Origin: Heterocephalus glaber
Taxonomy: Eukaryota > Chordata > Mammalia > Rodentia > Bathyergidae
Length of the DNA: 64,000 bases
Assembly (NCBI RefSeq): GCF_000247695.1
Contig: NW_004624734.1
Coordinates: 15,741,894 to 15,805,893 of the forward strand
Reading direction: 5' to 3'
The position numbers were made by a program, and so were the translations under genes. The notes under the pieces are model-generated. The model was given only the letters and a program-made list of their open reading frames with translations. It was not told where the DNA came from and did no database searches. Positions 47,440 through 59,135 of this stretch are shown here, piece by piece (the stretch's first letter is position 1; every line of letters begins with the position of its first letter).

Positions 47440-47940
47440 TTATATTGTTGTGGTAATGAATGTATTCATTGTAGGCAGCTGGTACATGTGTAATAAATAT
47501 ATTTCTTCATTCATTCATTTTGGATTGCTGGTACATGTGCAATAAATGTATTTATTGTGGATACCTGGTACAGGTATGTGACATCTTAATTGGTTTTATG
47601 TCTCCTTCCTCTCTCCTTACTTTCTTCCTTCTCCCTCCATTTCTTGGTCTCTTTCCTATTTGCTAAAGATCTACCTCTCATTTTCTTATAATTTATCTTT
47701 TAATTTTCAGTTTATTTATATTTTGTGTTTCTTATATAAGAGAAAGCATATAATATTTAAGCTTGTGTGGTTGGTTTAGTTCACTTGACATTATCTCTGA
47801 TCTTTTAAATACATATAATCTTTATGTTTTGTTTTTAGCAGCTTGACTATGATGTCCCAATATGTGGTGCTCTTATATTTATTTGGCTTCTAACACTTGA
47901 TTTCCCTTAATGTTATACTCAACAGTTTGCCTATGGGATC
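47440..47940 (-). mobile_element. L1 3'UTR and adjoining L1M scrap, antisense
   Basis: A 3'-end-like GGTACATGTGTAATAAATAT repeats as GGTACATGTGCAATAAATGT. A pyrimidine block follows at 47600-47660, then GTTTCTTATATAAGAGAAAG and GGTTTAGTTCACTTGACATT (complement of the L1 3'UTR). From about 47840, TTGACTATGATGTCCCAATA looks like the antisense 5' side of an older L1M, a different fragment. Confidence 0.55.
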
Positions 47941-48464
47941 ATTTTGTGATAGTATGAGGAGATGTTTCTTTGTCATAACTTTAGAGTTACCAACTGTATA
48001 TATGTTATATTGCTTAAACATTACCTTAGTGATAGACCTGGGTAATTTAGAGTCCAAGCTTATTGAATCTAGAACTGTATTGAATAAATTTTTCTACAAA
48101 CTTTTGCATTTTTGCCAGGTTATCCCTACATAGATTTCTGATGCTGATCATTAAGTAAATATACTGTTGACATGAATATGTACAAAATTGATTTCTCCTA
48201 TCATTGATCATGATATTTATTTATTGAGGTTTCTTTAATTTTTCTGAATGCTTATATTTTTCAGCTTAGTCATATTGCATTTCTTTTCTTTTTTTTTCTT
48301 GCAGTCGGAGTATTTTGTTTTATTATTTTATTTTATTTAATTCACTAAGGTTTTCTCTAAAATTCTTTACAGCCAGGAGAACATACCAGTCAAATTCTCA
48401 GAATAATTCAAGATAGATTTGCTTAAGGATAAGTTTTTATATGTCCTTTTATACCTTTCTCTTT

Positions 48465-48765
48465 TTAAAATTTTTATTAGTACATGTTTCAAGTACGCAA
48501 TGTTTACATTCCCTGTGTGGAGAACACTAAGATTCCATTGTACCCCAGAAGAATGGCTATCATCAAGAAATCAAATAATCACAAATACTGGTAAGGCTAA
48601 GGGGTAAAAGAAAACCTTTTTCATTATTGGTGGGAGTATAAATTACTCAACCACTATGGAAATAAGTATGGAGAGTCCACAAAAACCTAAAGATAGAAAT
48701 TCCATTTGGGTCAGTTATTCCCCTTCTAGGTATCTTCCCAAAATGTTAAAGGCATTTATTTTCTT
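48465..48765. mobile_element. L1 with inverted 5' part (twin-priming type)
   Basis: The left part (about 48465-48527) is the antisense 3' end of L1 (TTTTTATTAGTACATG at 48471-48486, then TACGCAATGTTTACATTCCC) and matches the complement of the 12.5-12.7 kb copy. The right part (about 48528-48765) is sense-oriented L1: AAGATTCCATTGTACCCCAG, GAATGGCTATCATCAAGAAA, GGTGGGAGTATAAATTACTC and CAACCACTATGGAAATAAGT. The abrupt switch fits a 5' inversion. No TSD could be fixed. Confidence 0.68.
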
Positions 48766-49399
48766 ATAATTATTTACATGTCTTAAGCCTAGAAACTTTG
48801 TTTAACTTATCAATTCTAATACTTTACTTATACTCTTTTAAATTGTCTAAATTTGCAAAAGTGTCAGTGGTAAATAATGACTAATTTGTTCCTATGTATC
48901 TACAACATTTTCATTTTATTTTTATCTCTTGCATTGGATATAAGTTGTATAAAAGTCATTCTATTCATTTAAAAAATCACAAGGAATATTATACAATTGA
49001 TATTTAATTATTGATCATTTTATTATATCAGTTGATATAATATTAATATTCTATTTCACCTTTGCTTTTCATATTTTCTCTCAAATAAAAATAGCCTTAT
49101 GTTTATAATATTATTAATATTTACATGAACATATGTTGAATTTTATCAGATGTTATTTTCAGCATCCTCTTATATTATATATTTTGTTTGTCATTGTTTC
49201 CTAATAGTCTTATGATTTACGGTGTTTTAAAAGTCAAACATTCATTAGAGAAATAAAACCTACTCTGTTGTGATACATAATTTATTTTCTATAATATTGC
49301 ATTTATTTGTTATAAATTCATCTGTTTGCTTGCTTTTATGGCCTAATAACTGTTTTTCCTGAAATATCTTGGAAAGTTTCCCTTTGTCACATCTTGGTA
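48766..49399. other. AT-rich unassigned interval inside L1 stack
   Basis: No gene. Probably decayed L1, but no phrase aligns well enough. Confidence 0.4.
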
Positions 49400-50960
49400 T
49401 AAAGTCTATGCTAACTTTAAAAAATGATTTGCAATATATGCCATCTATGTTTAAGTCTATGAAATATATTTCTAAAATTATCTTAAATTTTCACCTTATA
49501 GCTTTAGAAGTCCCAGTATACATAGCATATCTCTTAGTTTTTATGAAAAGATTTACAATTATAAGTTCATTTTGGAAAAGACAAATTTTCCATAATTTCT
49601 ATTTCTTCTTTGTGTCAATTGCAATTTCTTTTTTCTTAAAAGTTGGTCTGTTTCACAAACAGCAAATTTCATAATCAGAGATTTTCATAATATACTTGTA
49701 TCATAACAATTTAGATTATATAATGCTGTTTTCTTTTTCTCTTTATGTTTATACCTTTTGAAATGTGAAGTTTATGTCTTCTCTCATTGATTCTTCATTA
49801 TTACTGCTAGGGAGCTGGCATTTGTACTATATTCTGATAGATTCTATTTTTATTGTACTGTTTGTTTTATTGAATCTTTCAATATGACTTCTTATATATT
49901 TTCTTCCTAATTATGATTTCCTTTTATTGGTTTCAGTTTCTCATTATTCTTGCGTTTTGATGAGATGCTCAATATAACAGTTTTTCAGCTTTTATTTTCT
50001 TTTCTAAAACACTAATTTCAAACTGATTATTTTCTTTTAAGCATTACAATTTCATCTCATAAATTTGATATGTCATTTTTAAGTTATAGTTTGGATCAGA
50101 CATTTCATGATTATAATATGATTTCTTTATTTTCCTATGGTTGTTTAAAAGCGCAGACAATTAAGGTAGATTCTTTGTATTATTTTGCAGTGCGGGACAT
50201 TCAAACCAGGACCTCATTCACATTTGGTGAGCATTCTACCATGGAGATGCAGCTCCAAACTCAGAATTTATTTAAAAATTTCAGGCAAACCCTTTCCTAG
50301 TTATTCTTTTTACCTATTGCTTTTTGACTTATCACTACTCTGGGGATAGAGCACACTATAAGTATAACACTGTTAAAATTATTTAAGACTTGTTTTTTGT
50401 CACATTATTTGGTGAATATGTATATAAACAGTCACATAGACTTGAAAACAATGTATAATCTATCAATATTTGATAGACTATTATCAGTGAGAAAATATGT
50501 TAGAGGCATCATTAAAGTATTTTGCATTTGTAAAGATTCTATTTGTTTGCTAAGTCTATCAGCTGTTGAGGTTATTGGTCCTTACTCCACAATGCTTCTA
50601 AGTTTGTTAATTTCTTCTTCCGGTTTTATCAATTGTTCCTTTGTATATGCCTTACTGTGCATTTATATCAAGTCAATTAGATTTTTTTGCTATCTTCCTA
50701 GATAACTGAACTTTGTATTACTATGAATATCCCTTTTATATTCCACTAATGATTTTTGCCTTTAAACCTATATTTTAAATTCACATATTTTACCAGTTAT
50801 CATATATTTTCGAAGTTCTCTAAGATTAGTGTTTGCATGCTCTTTATTTTTATCATTCTTTTTACTTTTAACCATATGTATAAGAGACTGAAAAGATGTG
50901 CCTTTTGTAGACAATATATATGTATTTTTCACTATTTTTATCTTACTTTGAACAATCTTA
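49400..50960 (-). mobile_element. L1M ORF2 5' half relic, antisense
   Basis: The plus strand follows the complement of old L1M ORF2: AAACACTAATTTCAAACTGA, GCATTACAATTTCATCTCAT, TGATATGTCATTTTTAAG, GATTTCTTTATTTTCCTATGG, ACAATGTATAATCTATCAATA, TCTAAGTTTGTTAATTTC and CTTTTTACTTTTAACCATAT with TTTTGTAGACAATATAT at the right end. It encodes nothing intact. An old ID-like SINE at about 50180-50270 interrupts it. Confidence 0.65.
50180..50270 (-). mobile_element. Old ID-like SINE inside L1M
   Basis: TGCGGGACATTCAAACCAGG, ACCTCATTCACATTTGGTGA and GCATTCTACCATGGAGATGC are the complement of a diverged ID element (B-box side first). L1M-like sequence resumes after it. TSD not resolved. Confidence 0.55.
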
Positions 50961-51044
50961 CTTTAATTAGATTATTTCATATATTTCCTTATAATGTGAT
51001 TTTCTAATATTTGTGTTTATACATTATCTTCTTAGTTTTCACAT

Positions 51045-51425
51045 CTCTAGGATGGAAAATCTGATGCCCACAACTTAAAGTAGGAGAGGTTTATTTTGGC
51101 TCAGTTTCAGTGGGTTGAATCCATGGTTAGTCAGTGCCAAGGCAGAAACCTCATTATGGAAGAGCTTGATGGAGGAAAGCTGCTCACATCATGAGTAGGT
51201 GGCGAGGAAATAGAAAGAGAAGGAAGGAGATGAGGAGGGAGACATGCCCTCCCAGGTCATACCCTCAGTGACCCAACTCTTCAGACTAGGCTTAAGCTCC
51301 TATCAGCATATTCATTTATATATTTATCAGTAGATTAATTGATTAACAAGAGTCCCTATGATCCATCACCTTCCAAAAACACCACCTCTGATTCTGAACA
51401 TATGTAGCATTTTGAAACATTCTAG
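51045..51425 (-). mobile_element. MaLR LTR relic, antisense
   Basis: CACAACTTAAAGTAGGAGAG, GGTTTATTTTGGCTCAGTTT, GAGGAAAGCTGCTCACATCA, CATACCCTCAGTGACCCAAC and CATCACCTTCCAAAAACACC give the complement of a MaLR LTR. A poorly matching AT-rich piece lies near 51300-51350. Confidence 0.65.
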
Positions 51426-51589
51426 ATCTAAACAAAAGCACTTTCTTCTTTCTTTGTTTCTTTCTTCTCCTTGGTACAAAGGCATCATTTTCTTGAGTAT
51501 AATGCAAAGGGATATAGTGTTTTCTTTTTTAATAAAATGCTTGTTTATTGATTAAGAGATATACTTTATTATATTCAAGATGTGTCCAT

Positions 51590-52100
51590 TAAGTTCACTT
51601 TTACTAAGTGTATTTTTATCTTTATGTGTGATGAATTATGGCATGTGCTTTCTCCAAGTCTTTGGAAGTAACCATATGTTTTTCTTTTAAGCTCCATTTA
51701 TGTGGTATTATTTATGTTCATATTTATGGCCATCTGACCATTGAACTATACTTGCATTGCTAAAATTACTGTAGATATTTATCTTGTGTTAAACGTACTA
51801 TTGGATTCTATTTGTTAAAGTTACATTTAAGAGTGTTGGATTAATATTTATAAATGACATATATTCACAAATTAACAATTTTGTGCATTATATAAGATTG
51901 ATAATGTTTATTATGAAGAAAATTTAAGAATTTTCCCTTTTTAGTTCTGTAGACCAATTGCTAAAGCATTAAAATATCCTGATTTTAAAAATTTAACAAC
52001 ATTGCTGCATAAGGTCAGTTGGGAGCAGTATTTTTTTGTAGAGCACTATGTAACTAAATTTTCCCTTTCCTCTAAGGTAATTATCTGTTTATATTTTCTG
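51590..52100 (-). mobile_element. L1M ORF2 relic, antisense (separate copy)
   Basis: The plus strand carries CATATGTTTTTCTTTTAAGC, ACTATACTTGCATTGC and TACTATTGGATTCTATTTGT, the complement of the ORF2 part downstream of the reverse transcriptase core. The same ORF2 part occurs again near 53.6-53.8 kb, so this is a different L1 copy. Confidence 0.55.
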
Positions 52101-52529
52101 TACACTGATTTTATTGGTTTAGTTTTTTAAGCAATTTATATAATTAAGATAGATTTTATTTTTTAACTGAGGTACATGGCATGGAGTTTCCAAATAAACT
52201 ATATTTGGCATTTTTATTAGTTCTAATGTGTATCCATTTTCTAACTTAAATTTCTATTTTATAAGTTTTTATTTAGCATTATTTTAATTTATTTTGTCTT
52301 TCATTTCCTAAATTTTTAAATTGGAGATATAATTAATTCAGTCTTTGTCTCATTTTTATTGATCATATACCACAAAAATTCTGGTGTCCTATTTTTATTA
52401 TCTTCTTAATTTCAAATAATACTACAGCCTATTTGTATTCACTTTTTGACCCCAAAATTGTTTAATATACCATTTATGATATTATTTCAATATGGAAAGG
52501 TATTTTTATCCACATTGTCTTTGTTGTTG
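52101..52529. other. Unassigned T-rich interval
   Basis: No gene; probably decayed L1. Confidence 0.4.
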
Positions 52530-53165
52530 TTGTATATATTTAAGGTGTACCATATTATATTTTGATATATTTATATCTAGTGAAATGGCAACTACCATCA
52601 AGGTAACTTACATACCTATCATCCCACAAAGTCATCATTCTTTTTTGTGGTAAGGGCATCTAACACCTATGCTCTTCAAAAATTTGCAGTGTATACTGAA
52701 CTATAACACTATTAATTACAGTTTTCATACTACACATTAGTCTGTAGATTTATTCATTCTCCATTACTGCAACTCTGTACATTTTGATCGATATCTCTTA
52801 TTTTTCCATGAACTCCCACAACTGTAGCTTTTTTTCTGTCTTCTTTCCATGTATTTGACTTTTTATTCTGCATATAAGGAAGATCACAGAGTATTTTTCT
52901 TTGTGTGTTTGGTTTATTTTATTTGCATAATTTCCCACAAGTTTATTTATGTGATCCCAAATAGATTATTTTTTTAAAAAGCTGAAAAACAGGGCCAGGG
53001 ATTTAGTTTAGTGGTTCTGCTGCCTGCCTCGAAAGTGCAAGGTCCTGAGTTCAATTCCCAGTACCAAGAAAAAAAAAAAGCTGAAAAACATTCTATTATG
53101 TACATATATATGCATGTTGTATCCATATATATTTTATTTCTCCTATATGTACATGTAGATATAAA
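52530..53165 (-). mobile_element. L1M 3'UTR, antisense, with nested ID
   Basis: The plus strand follows the complement of an L1M 3'UTR: TATATATTTAAGGTGTACCA, ATTTTGATATATTTATATC, CTTACATACCTATCATCCCA, AACTATAACACTATTAATTA and GAACTCCCACAACTG. An ID SINE inserted at 52992-53074; L1 sequence resumes as ATTCTATTATGTACATATAT. The ORF2 of the same copy probably follows at 53.2 kb. Confidence 0.65.
52992..53074 (+). mobile_element. ID-type SINE with 16-bp TSD
   Basis: Sense ID: GGGCCAGGGATTTAGTTTAG, TGGTTCTGCTGCCTGCCTCG, AAAGTGCAAGGTCCTGAGTT, CAATTCCCAGTACC, then an A-tail. The target AAAAAGCTGAAAAACA is repeated at 52976-52991 and 53075-53090, with its left edge ambiguous because it merges with the A-tail. 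Confidence 0.92.
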
Positions 53166-53199
53166 ATAAAATAAATATAAATATATATATATGAAATTT

Positions 53200-54060
53200 C
53201 TTTGAACTTTCTTTGAACAATATTTGGGTTCTTTTCATATCTCTTATATTATTTACTATTTTTCCAGCCTTAAAATATTAAATCTTAAGTTTCATTATTG
53301 ATTTACTTTCATACAAGAAACTTAGCCATTTTTTTTGAAATGATTTTGCTAAAACTTCAAAATGTCCATCACATGACAGCTCTGCAATAAATATCCTTTT
53401 GTAAATTGTTTTAGTTTTTCTTGATCATTCCATTTAGTCGATTATGCTTTTCCAAATATTATATGGTAGATTATATTAGGAGATATCTTTTTTGTTTTGG
53501 TTTGGTTTGGGTTTTTTTTTCGGGGAGGGTACCAGGGATCGAATTTGGGTCCTTGAGCTTGTGAGGCAGGCGGCGGAAACACTGAGCTAAATTCCCGGCC
53601 CAGGAGATATCTTAAAAGTAAATCTTCCTTGCATCTGTGGAATCAAATTTACCTAATATATATATTTGCTACGACATGATTTTGATGTTTAGCGACTCTG
53701 TTCAAAGTGACATGAAACTGTGCTTTGATGTACAGTCCTGTTTTGTTTGGGTTAAAATTATTCTAGTCTGACAAAGTGAGGTAACTCCATCTGTTGGTTT
53801 TCCATTCTCCACAAGCTTTTTATATATGACAAAGTTATACATATTTATTATGGCACGTTGGAAAATGTTTGAACCTGCTTTGTTATATGAAGAATGTTTA
53901 TATATTAGTTATAATTATGGTAGTATAATGATATTAGGACTATTCAGGTTTTATGTATGGCATTGCTTCAGCTAAGTTATGTTTCTACAAAATCTACCTT
54001 TTGATCTGGATATTGAAATCTATCAATATTAAAGCCCATCATCTGCTCTGATTTTAAAAT
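53200..54060 (-). mobile_element. L1M ORF2 relic, antisense, with nested ID
   Basis: CTTCCTTGCATCTGTGGAAT, GACATGATTTTGATGTTTAG, GTACAGTCCTGTTTTGTTTG, TCTGACAAAGTGAGGTAACT and TACAAAATCTACCTTTTGAT follow the complement of L1 ORF2. Order and strand fit the 52.5-53.2 kb 3'UTR, so they are probably one L1M copy. An ID SINE splits it at 53490-53601. Confidence 0.62.
53490..53601 (-). mobile_element. ID-type SINE with perfect 12-bp TSD
   Basis: Antisense ID: a T-rich run with GGTTT units, GGTACCAGGGATCGAATTTG, GTGAGGCAGGCGGCGGAAAC and CTGAGCTAAATTCCCGGCC. AGGAGATATCTT is repeated exactly at 53478-53489 and 53602-53613. Confidence 0.93.
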
Positions 54061-55574
54061 ATAACTACTCTATATTACCTTATTAAATCTTTTTACTTTT
54101 TCATTTCTCTATAAAATTTCTAGTACTATTGTTTAGTTATTATATTTCTTGTCTTTGTAAGTTGTGTGGTTATTTATTGTATGCCTTGAGAACTTTAACC
54201 ATAATTATTAAAACATTTAATTAGTAGGCATTTTCCCTATAACTTTTTCTCTCAGAAAAAGAGAAAAAAAATTGAAAACGTAAATGAAGTAATAATGTAT
54301 TTTTTCTGTATAAAATAAAACCACTTTTAATACAACTTTTAAATAAATTTTTAATAACTATAACTTTTGTTCCAAAACATGGCTTTGTATCAATTCTTTA
54401 TTTCAAAGGAGCCTTGCTCATTTTAAAAAGAAAACCAGGACCACTTGCCAGACAGTGAGACAAATTCAGACAGTATGAGGCTATGGATAACACTTTTGTA
54501 TGCTGCTTTCAGAAGGTCAGTAGCAAAGCATATCACAGATAAATTTTGAGAATTATGTAGTTTGTTTACCATTTATTTAATGCTATTTGAATGGTATGTT
54601 AAAATTAAAAGATGCTTGCCCTTCCCATCATGACTGGTATGAATGATAAAGGTATGGAATTTTGGATCTACACGTTTGTAATAAAGCTGAGTTATTTATC
54701 AGGCAGATTTAGCACAATTTTTATCTGAAAATAAGCACAGGAGGTACTGCAGTTGGTAAAGCACTTCTTTATATTCTCCTCCACATGTCCCTGCCTTCCA
54801 ATACAGTTTCACAGCCAGAACCCGAGTTTAATCTCAGACCTCGGTTCCTCTATAAACCAGGTCTTATTAATTCATTCTACACATATCTATTGATTACCTC
54901 CTCTCTGCAGGTACTGTGCCAGTTTTTGTGAATATGAAACTGAATATATAACAACCATCTCCTTCTATGCACTTAAAGTATACTTGGTCAGTTATTTTAG
55001 GTTTCTTGATTCTTGTTTGCACATTAATTTTGTAGCAAATGCTTTAATCAATTTTTTATCTGTAGCATGCCCTAATGGTAAAACTATAATGATTCTTCGT
55101 ATTTTGGTAAACAAAGGCATATTTTTAAAGCAATATTGAAAACTTCTTCTATCTCATCTTTGTCTTGGAAAAGAAGATACTCCATTTTACTAGTTCCACA
55201 AGATCAGTGCCTACACTAGGGTTGCGAAGTTTTCTTGTTAATTTTTCAGGAATTTCTACATTTAATTCAGTGCAAGGAAAATTAATTCATTAATTAATTT
55301 AAATATATATATATATGCTCAGTATTACACATTTGCCAGACAATGAATGCTCACTAGTGTTCAAGTAAATGAACATAGTCCATGCCACCATAGACAGATA
55401 CTGTGAAAGATGGTTACTGTCAATTAATCACATCTATGACAATTGTAACAAAGGTACGGTACTTGCTACCATGAAAATGACCAATCAAGAAAATTCAACA
55501 AGTCTGAGAGAGAGGGAATTATTACCTGAGAAAGTGATATTTAAACAGACATCCAATCAGTAAGATTTGCTTAA
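54061..55574. other. Unassigned AT-rich interval
   Basis: No gene. An (AT)n run lies near 55303-55316. A 64-codon open frame at 55369-55563 is anonymous. Confidence 0.45.
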
Positions 55575-55925
55575 GTATATTAAATAGTTTCTCTAGTGTG
55601 AGAAACTGGAAGTGTAAATAAGGACGAAAATGTATAATAGATAATTTGAAATAGGAAGAAAAGGTGCAAAGGGGAAGGGGAAATGGGAAGGGTAGGGGAA
55701 AAGAAAGAAAGGAATGGAATTAATATGAGAAAAAGAAAAACTGGAAACAAAGTCTTTGTAGATAGGGAGGGGTGTAGGGGTTGAAGGGAGGGCAGGAGAA
55801 TGGGGAAAAATAAGAACCAAGATGAATTATGTAAAGGTGCAAATTTTTTCCAATGATGAATGTTATTATATTGTATACCTTAAATGTAATAATATAATAA
55901 ATTAAAATAAATAAATAAATAAAAG
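55575..55925 (+). mobile_element. L1 3'UTR with (AAAT)n tail
   Basis: AGTGTGAGAAACTGGAAGTG, GAAATAGGAAGAAAAGGTGC, a G-rich purine block at 55671-55698, TCTTTGTAGATAGGGAGGGG, AATAAGAACCAAGATGAATT and ATTGTATACCTTAAATG, then a tail with AAAT repeats. Same family as 2.5 kb and 44.2 kb. The opposite-strand open frame at 55593-55820 is an artefact. Confidence 0.82.
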
Positions 55926-58187
55926 AATATAGCTGTGTAAGTAGAGGGGAAATTCTGAATTTCTGAATTAAAATGTTAAACTACAGGAATTGTGATTTTC
56001 TAATTCATTTTACCCTCTTTTAAAAATTGACTTTTTAAAGAGCAATTTCAGGTTCTCAGAAAAACTGAGCTGAAATCCAAATCAATTTTTAATTCAATTT
56101 TAAGTATGAGCTTTATGTTAGGGTATGCAAATAAAGTCTTTGAAACTGAATTGTATATGTTTTTTGATTATTAAACATTCAATTTGTTTTTAAACTTTTT
56201 ATTTTGAAGTAATTATTGATTTTGAGAAATTTAGACAAAGTAGAATATACTATGTCTGGAAACATGAATTGTATCTACTCCCAGTGGTGAGCAAATAATC
56301 AGGGTTTATGAAAATGTAAGGAATTGTGAAAGGTCAAATATATGAAAAATTAATTTAGTGACTGTGTACCCCAGAGCATGTATAATTTGGCGATACTCAG
56401 GTCTCAGTGAAGGAACAAAATAATTGTGTATGTCCCACTTGTTCAACAGGGGCCGCTGAGCACAATGGTTGGGGTAGGAATCCTTCCAAGCCAATGACCA
56501 TAACCACATGTGCTCTGTTGGTTACCATGGCAGAGGGATGGCAAAGTGCAAAGGCCATACTGTACCTTCAAGCTCCCATTGGAAACCATATATCACATCT
56601 GCTCACATTAGCCAAAGAATGTCATAAATCTACACCTAACTTCAAAGAAACAGGCACCTATAATCCTGCAGTATGCTGAGATCGAGATCGGTGAATGCCC
56701 TTAAATGACTCTGAAGGTGAACGCCGATGTACTCTCCACAGAAAACAGATGACTCGATGAATCTACTTATTAACCAGTCACATTTAATTGTACTGATTTA
56801 TCAAATTAATAACATGTGGTGGGCCTGTTTGTGAGCATAGCATTGTATAATCCTAGTTGAAAAATGAGAATGTACCTCAAAAATATTTACATAATATGTA
56901 GCAATGGAATATTGCTTCTTTTTGTTTTTCCTGGCAGCATGAGAAAGAAAAGTTGAATGTGTCTTAAACACAAATATATCATAATTATAACTCTGTTTGG
57001 ACAATTTATTATTGGCAGTAGTTTCCTCCCTGTAAAAATGATCTGCTGAAACATATTAGGCATTTACTACTTTTGGCTCTGGAGTGAGATCTCCAGGGAT
57101 GAAATTCAGTGTTTTGTAGTATGGCTCAACTGAGACTGATTTTACTAATTTCCAGACAAGAGAATGGGGTGATACTCATAGTAATCAAAATAAAATCTGG
57201 CATAATTATGGCATTGTTAGTCTGTGGAACTTCTCACTGAATTCATCACTCAAATACCTAAGGGATAAGTGGACTGATGATCTGCCCAAGCCAATACTCT
57301 TATTCAAAGATATGTTAGTAGTAATAAAAAATAACAACTGGGTAGTTCATACACATTAAACTCATTTGCCTCTTGTAAAAAGGCTGTGAAGATATCATTA
57401 GTAGTAATGTATGGAAAGCAAATGTCAATGCAACCTACTTGACTATAGGCCAAGCTTTTAACCACAGTATTGATTTGATTTCTTATCTAAATATTGTTTA
57501 TTAAATTCCTCAAGTAATACCATTATGATTAGATTCTGACCTACATTAAAAAATATATTTTTTTCTCATTCTCCCCAAAAGACTTTCAGGTTGCTTAATA
57601 CTTTCACACCTTGTTGCAAAATAAAGGAATTTCATTAATAGATATTGATGATGCCTTTGGCTTAGAAATCATGTGGTTTAGCACTTAACACACACTTAAT
57701 ATGTGTGTGTATATATTCATGGGTGTTTCAATATTCATTTCTAATGACTCAACATTCAACCATACTAATAATTTTGCTAGAAAAAATAGTTCATGAAAAG
57801 CCAAAATTTATAAAAAGCAAATAGTTTTTGTAAAAATAAAGCACAAAATATAGCTATACATGATGCAATAGAAGTGGAGTTACTCTCTACATTTGAAATT
57901 AATGAATACAGAATCAAAGGATATAGGAGTTAAAAATAAAACTAACTGTAGCATAGTCTAATAATTCCTTTTCTGTCAGAGAAAGAGAAAATAATATTTA
58001 TTCTAAATTCCAGATTCTACTTAAAAGACTGAGTTCCCAAAGTTACACAGCTGCCAGTAGGCAAACAGTTTAATCATATTTCCAACTAGACACAAGGAGC
58101 TCAAGTAAGTGACAGTGGGTAGGTTGATATTTGTATAGACAAATTTATGGGACTTTTAAGTGTTTTTTGGTTTAGTTAAGTCCATAT
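55926..58187. other. Unassigned interval
   Basis: No gene recognised. The 90-codon open frame at 56407-56679 (plus) lies in a moderately GC-rich patch; its text looks like an old interspersed repeat rather than an exon, but I cannot name it. Confidence 0.45.
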
Positions 58188-58385
58188 AACCTGGCGTGGT
58201 GGCACATGCCTTTAATCCCAACCATCTGAGAGGCTCAAGCAGGAGAATCTCAAGTTCAAGCCCATTTTGAGCAACTGAGCAAGACCCTGTGTCAAAAAAA
58301 AAAAAAAATCAAAAGGCTAGGAATGTAGTCATGGGGAAGACTGTGGGTTCAATTGCAAGTACTACAATAGATTAAAAAGTAAATA
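58188..58385 (+). mobile_element. B1-dID composite SINE
   Basis: The B1 half is clear: CCTGGCGTGGTGGCACATGC, CTTTAATCCCAACCATCTGA, GGCTCAAGCAGGAGAATCTC and AGTTCAAGCCCATTTTGAGC, then AACTGAGCAAGACCCTGTGT and an A-run at 58293-58308. The ID-like half follows: GGCTAGGAATGTAGTCATGG, shortened in the middle, then GTGGGTTCAATTGCAAGTAC and an A-rich tail. Typical of the B1-dID fusion of squirrel-related rodents. Confidence 0.88.
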
Positions 58386-58954
58386 AACCTGTGATTTGAT
58401 ATGAGAGTACAAATCTTCCTTTGTCATCTCATCCTTTTTATTATTTTAAAAGAAGGATAATTTATCTTCCTGAAATATAAATATATCCTTTTGCCCAAGT
58501 CCCTGAGGAGAACTGAGTATCAAGATAATGTTTCATCAACCCAGATATGCTTATAATGAATTAGAAAAAGCTCAAATCATCCACCTATGGCTAAATAAAG
58601 TCATAGACTTGCAATAGTATTTTGACCCATATCCATCAAGATATCAAAAGGATATTAGTAGATGGCAGGTGTGTAGCCTGGAAATAATAGGGCAACTATT
58701 CATCTCCTGCACTGTTTGAATCTACTTCAGGCAAGTGGGACATGGACCTTGTATGTGTCCAGAATGAGAAGCATCCTTTTACAAGGAGCAATATACACCA
58801 CTATTTTTGGGTTATTTCTGGGAAAACCATCCCCGTTTAGAATAGAAACACATCCTGGTCAGTTTCTCAGTCACCTAGAACTCACTGAATCTCTCTGCTT
58901 CAGGATCCTGTAGTGGCTACAATTATTGACATTGAAATCAATTTTCCTAAAGTC
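58386..58954. other. Unassigned interval
   Basis: No gene recognised; the 65-codon open frame at 58716-58913 is anonymous. Confidence 0.45.
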
Positions 58955-59135
58955 AAATTCCAGCTTTCAAGCTACTTGTGGGTCTTTGAGAAAAATAATG
59001 TCTGAGCTTCATTTCTTTCATAAATAAGATGAAAGGAATAGTTACTATCTATCTTCCACAGCATCCATGAGTGTTAAATGTGATATACATAAAGATTCCA
59101 GGACATGGTTAGTAAATAGCCGCTAAGTCATTACA
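58955..59135 (+). mobile_element. MIR SINE
   Basis: ATTCCAGCTTTCAAGCTACT, TGTGGGTCTTTGAGAAAAAT, CTGAGCTTCATTTCTTTCAT, AAATAAGATGAAAGGAATAG and GTGTTAAATGTGATATACAT follow the MIR order from its core to near its 3' end. Confidence 0.72.

Noticed and set aside
54730..54845. Possible tRNA-derived SINE (GCAGTTGGTAAAGCACTTC, later GAACCCGAGTTTAATCTC)
   Set aside because: The A-box and B-box-like parts are too far apart and the text between fits no family I know.
56407..56679. 90-codon open frame in a GC-richer patch
   Set aside because: No domain, no splice sites, and the text looks like an old repeat; kept only as unassigned.
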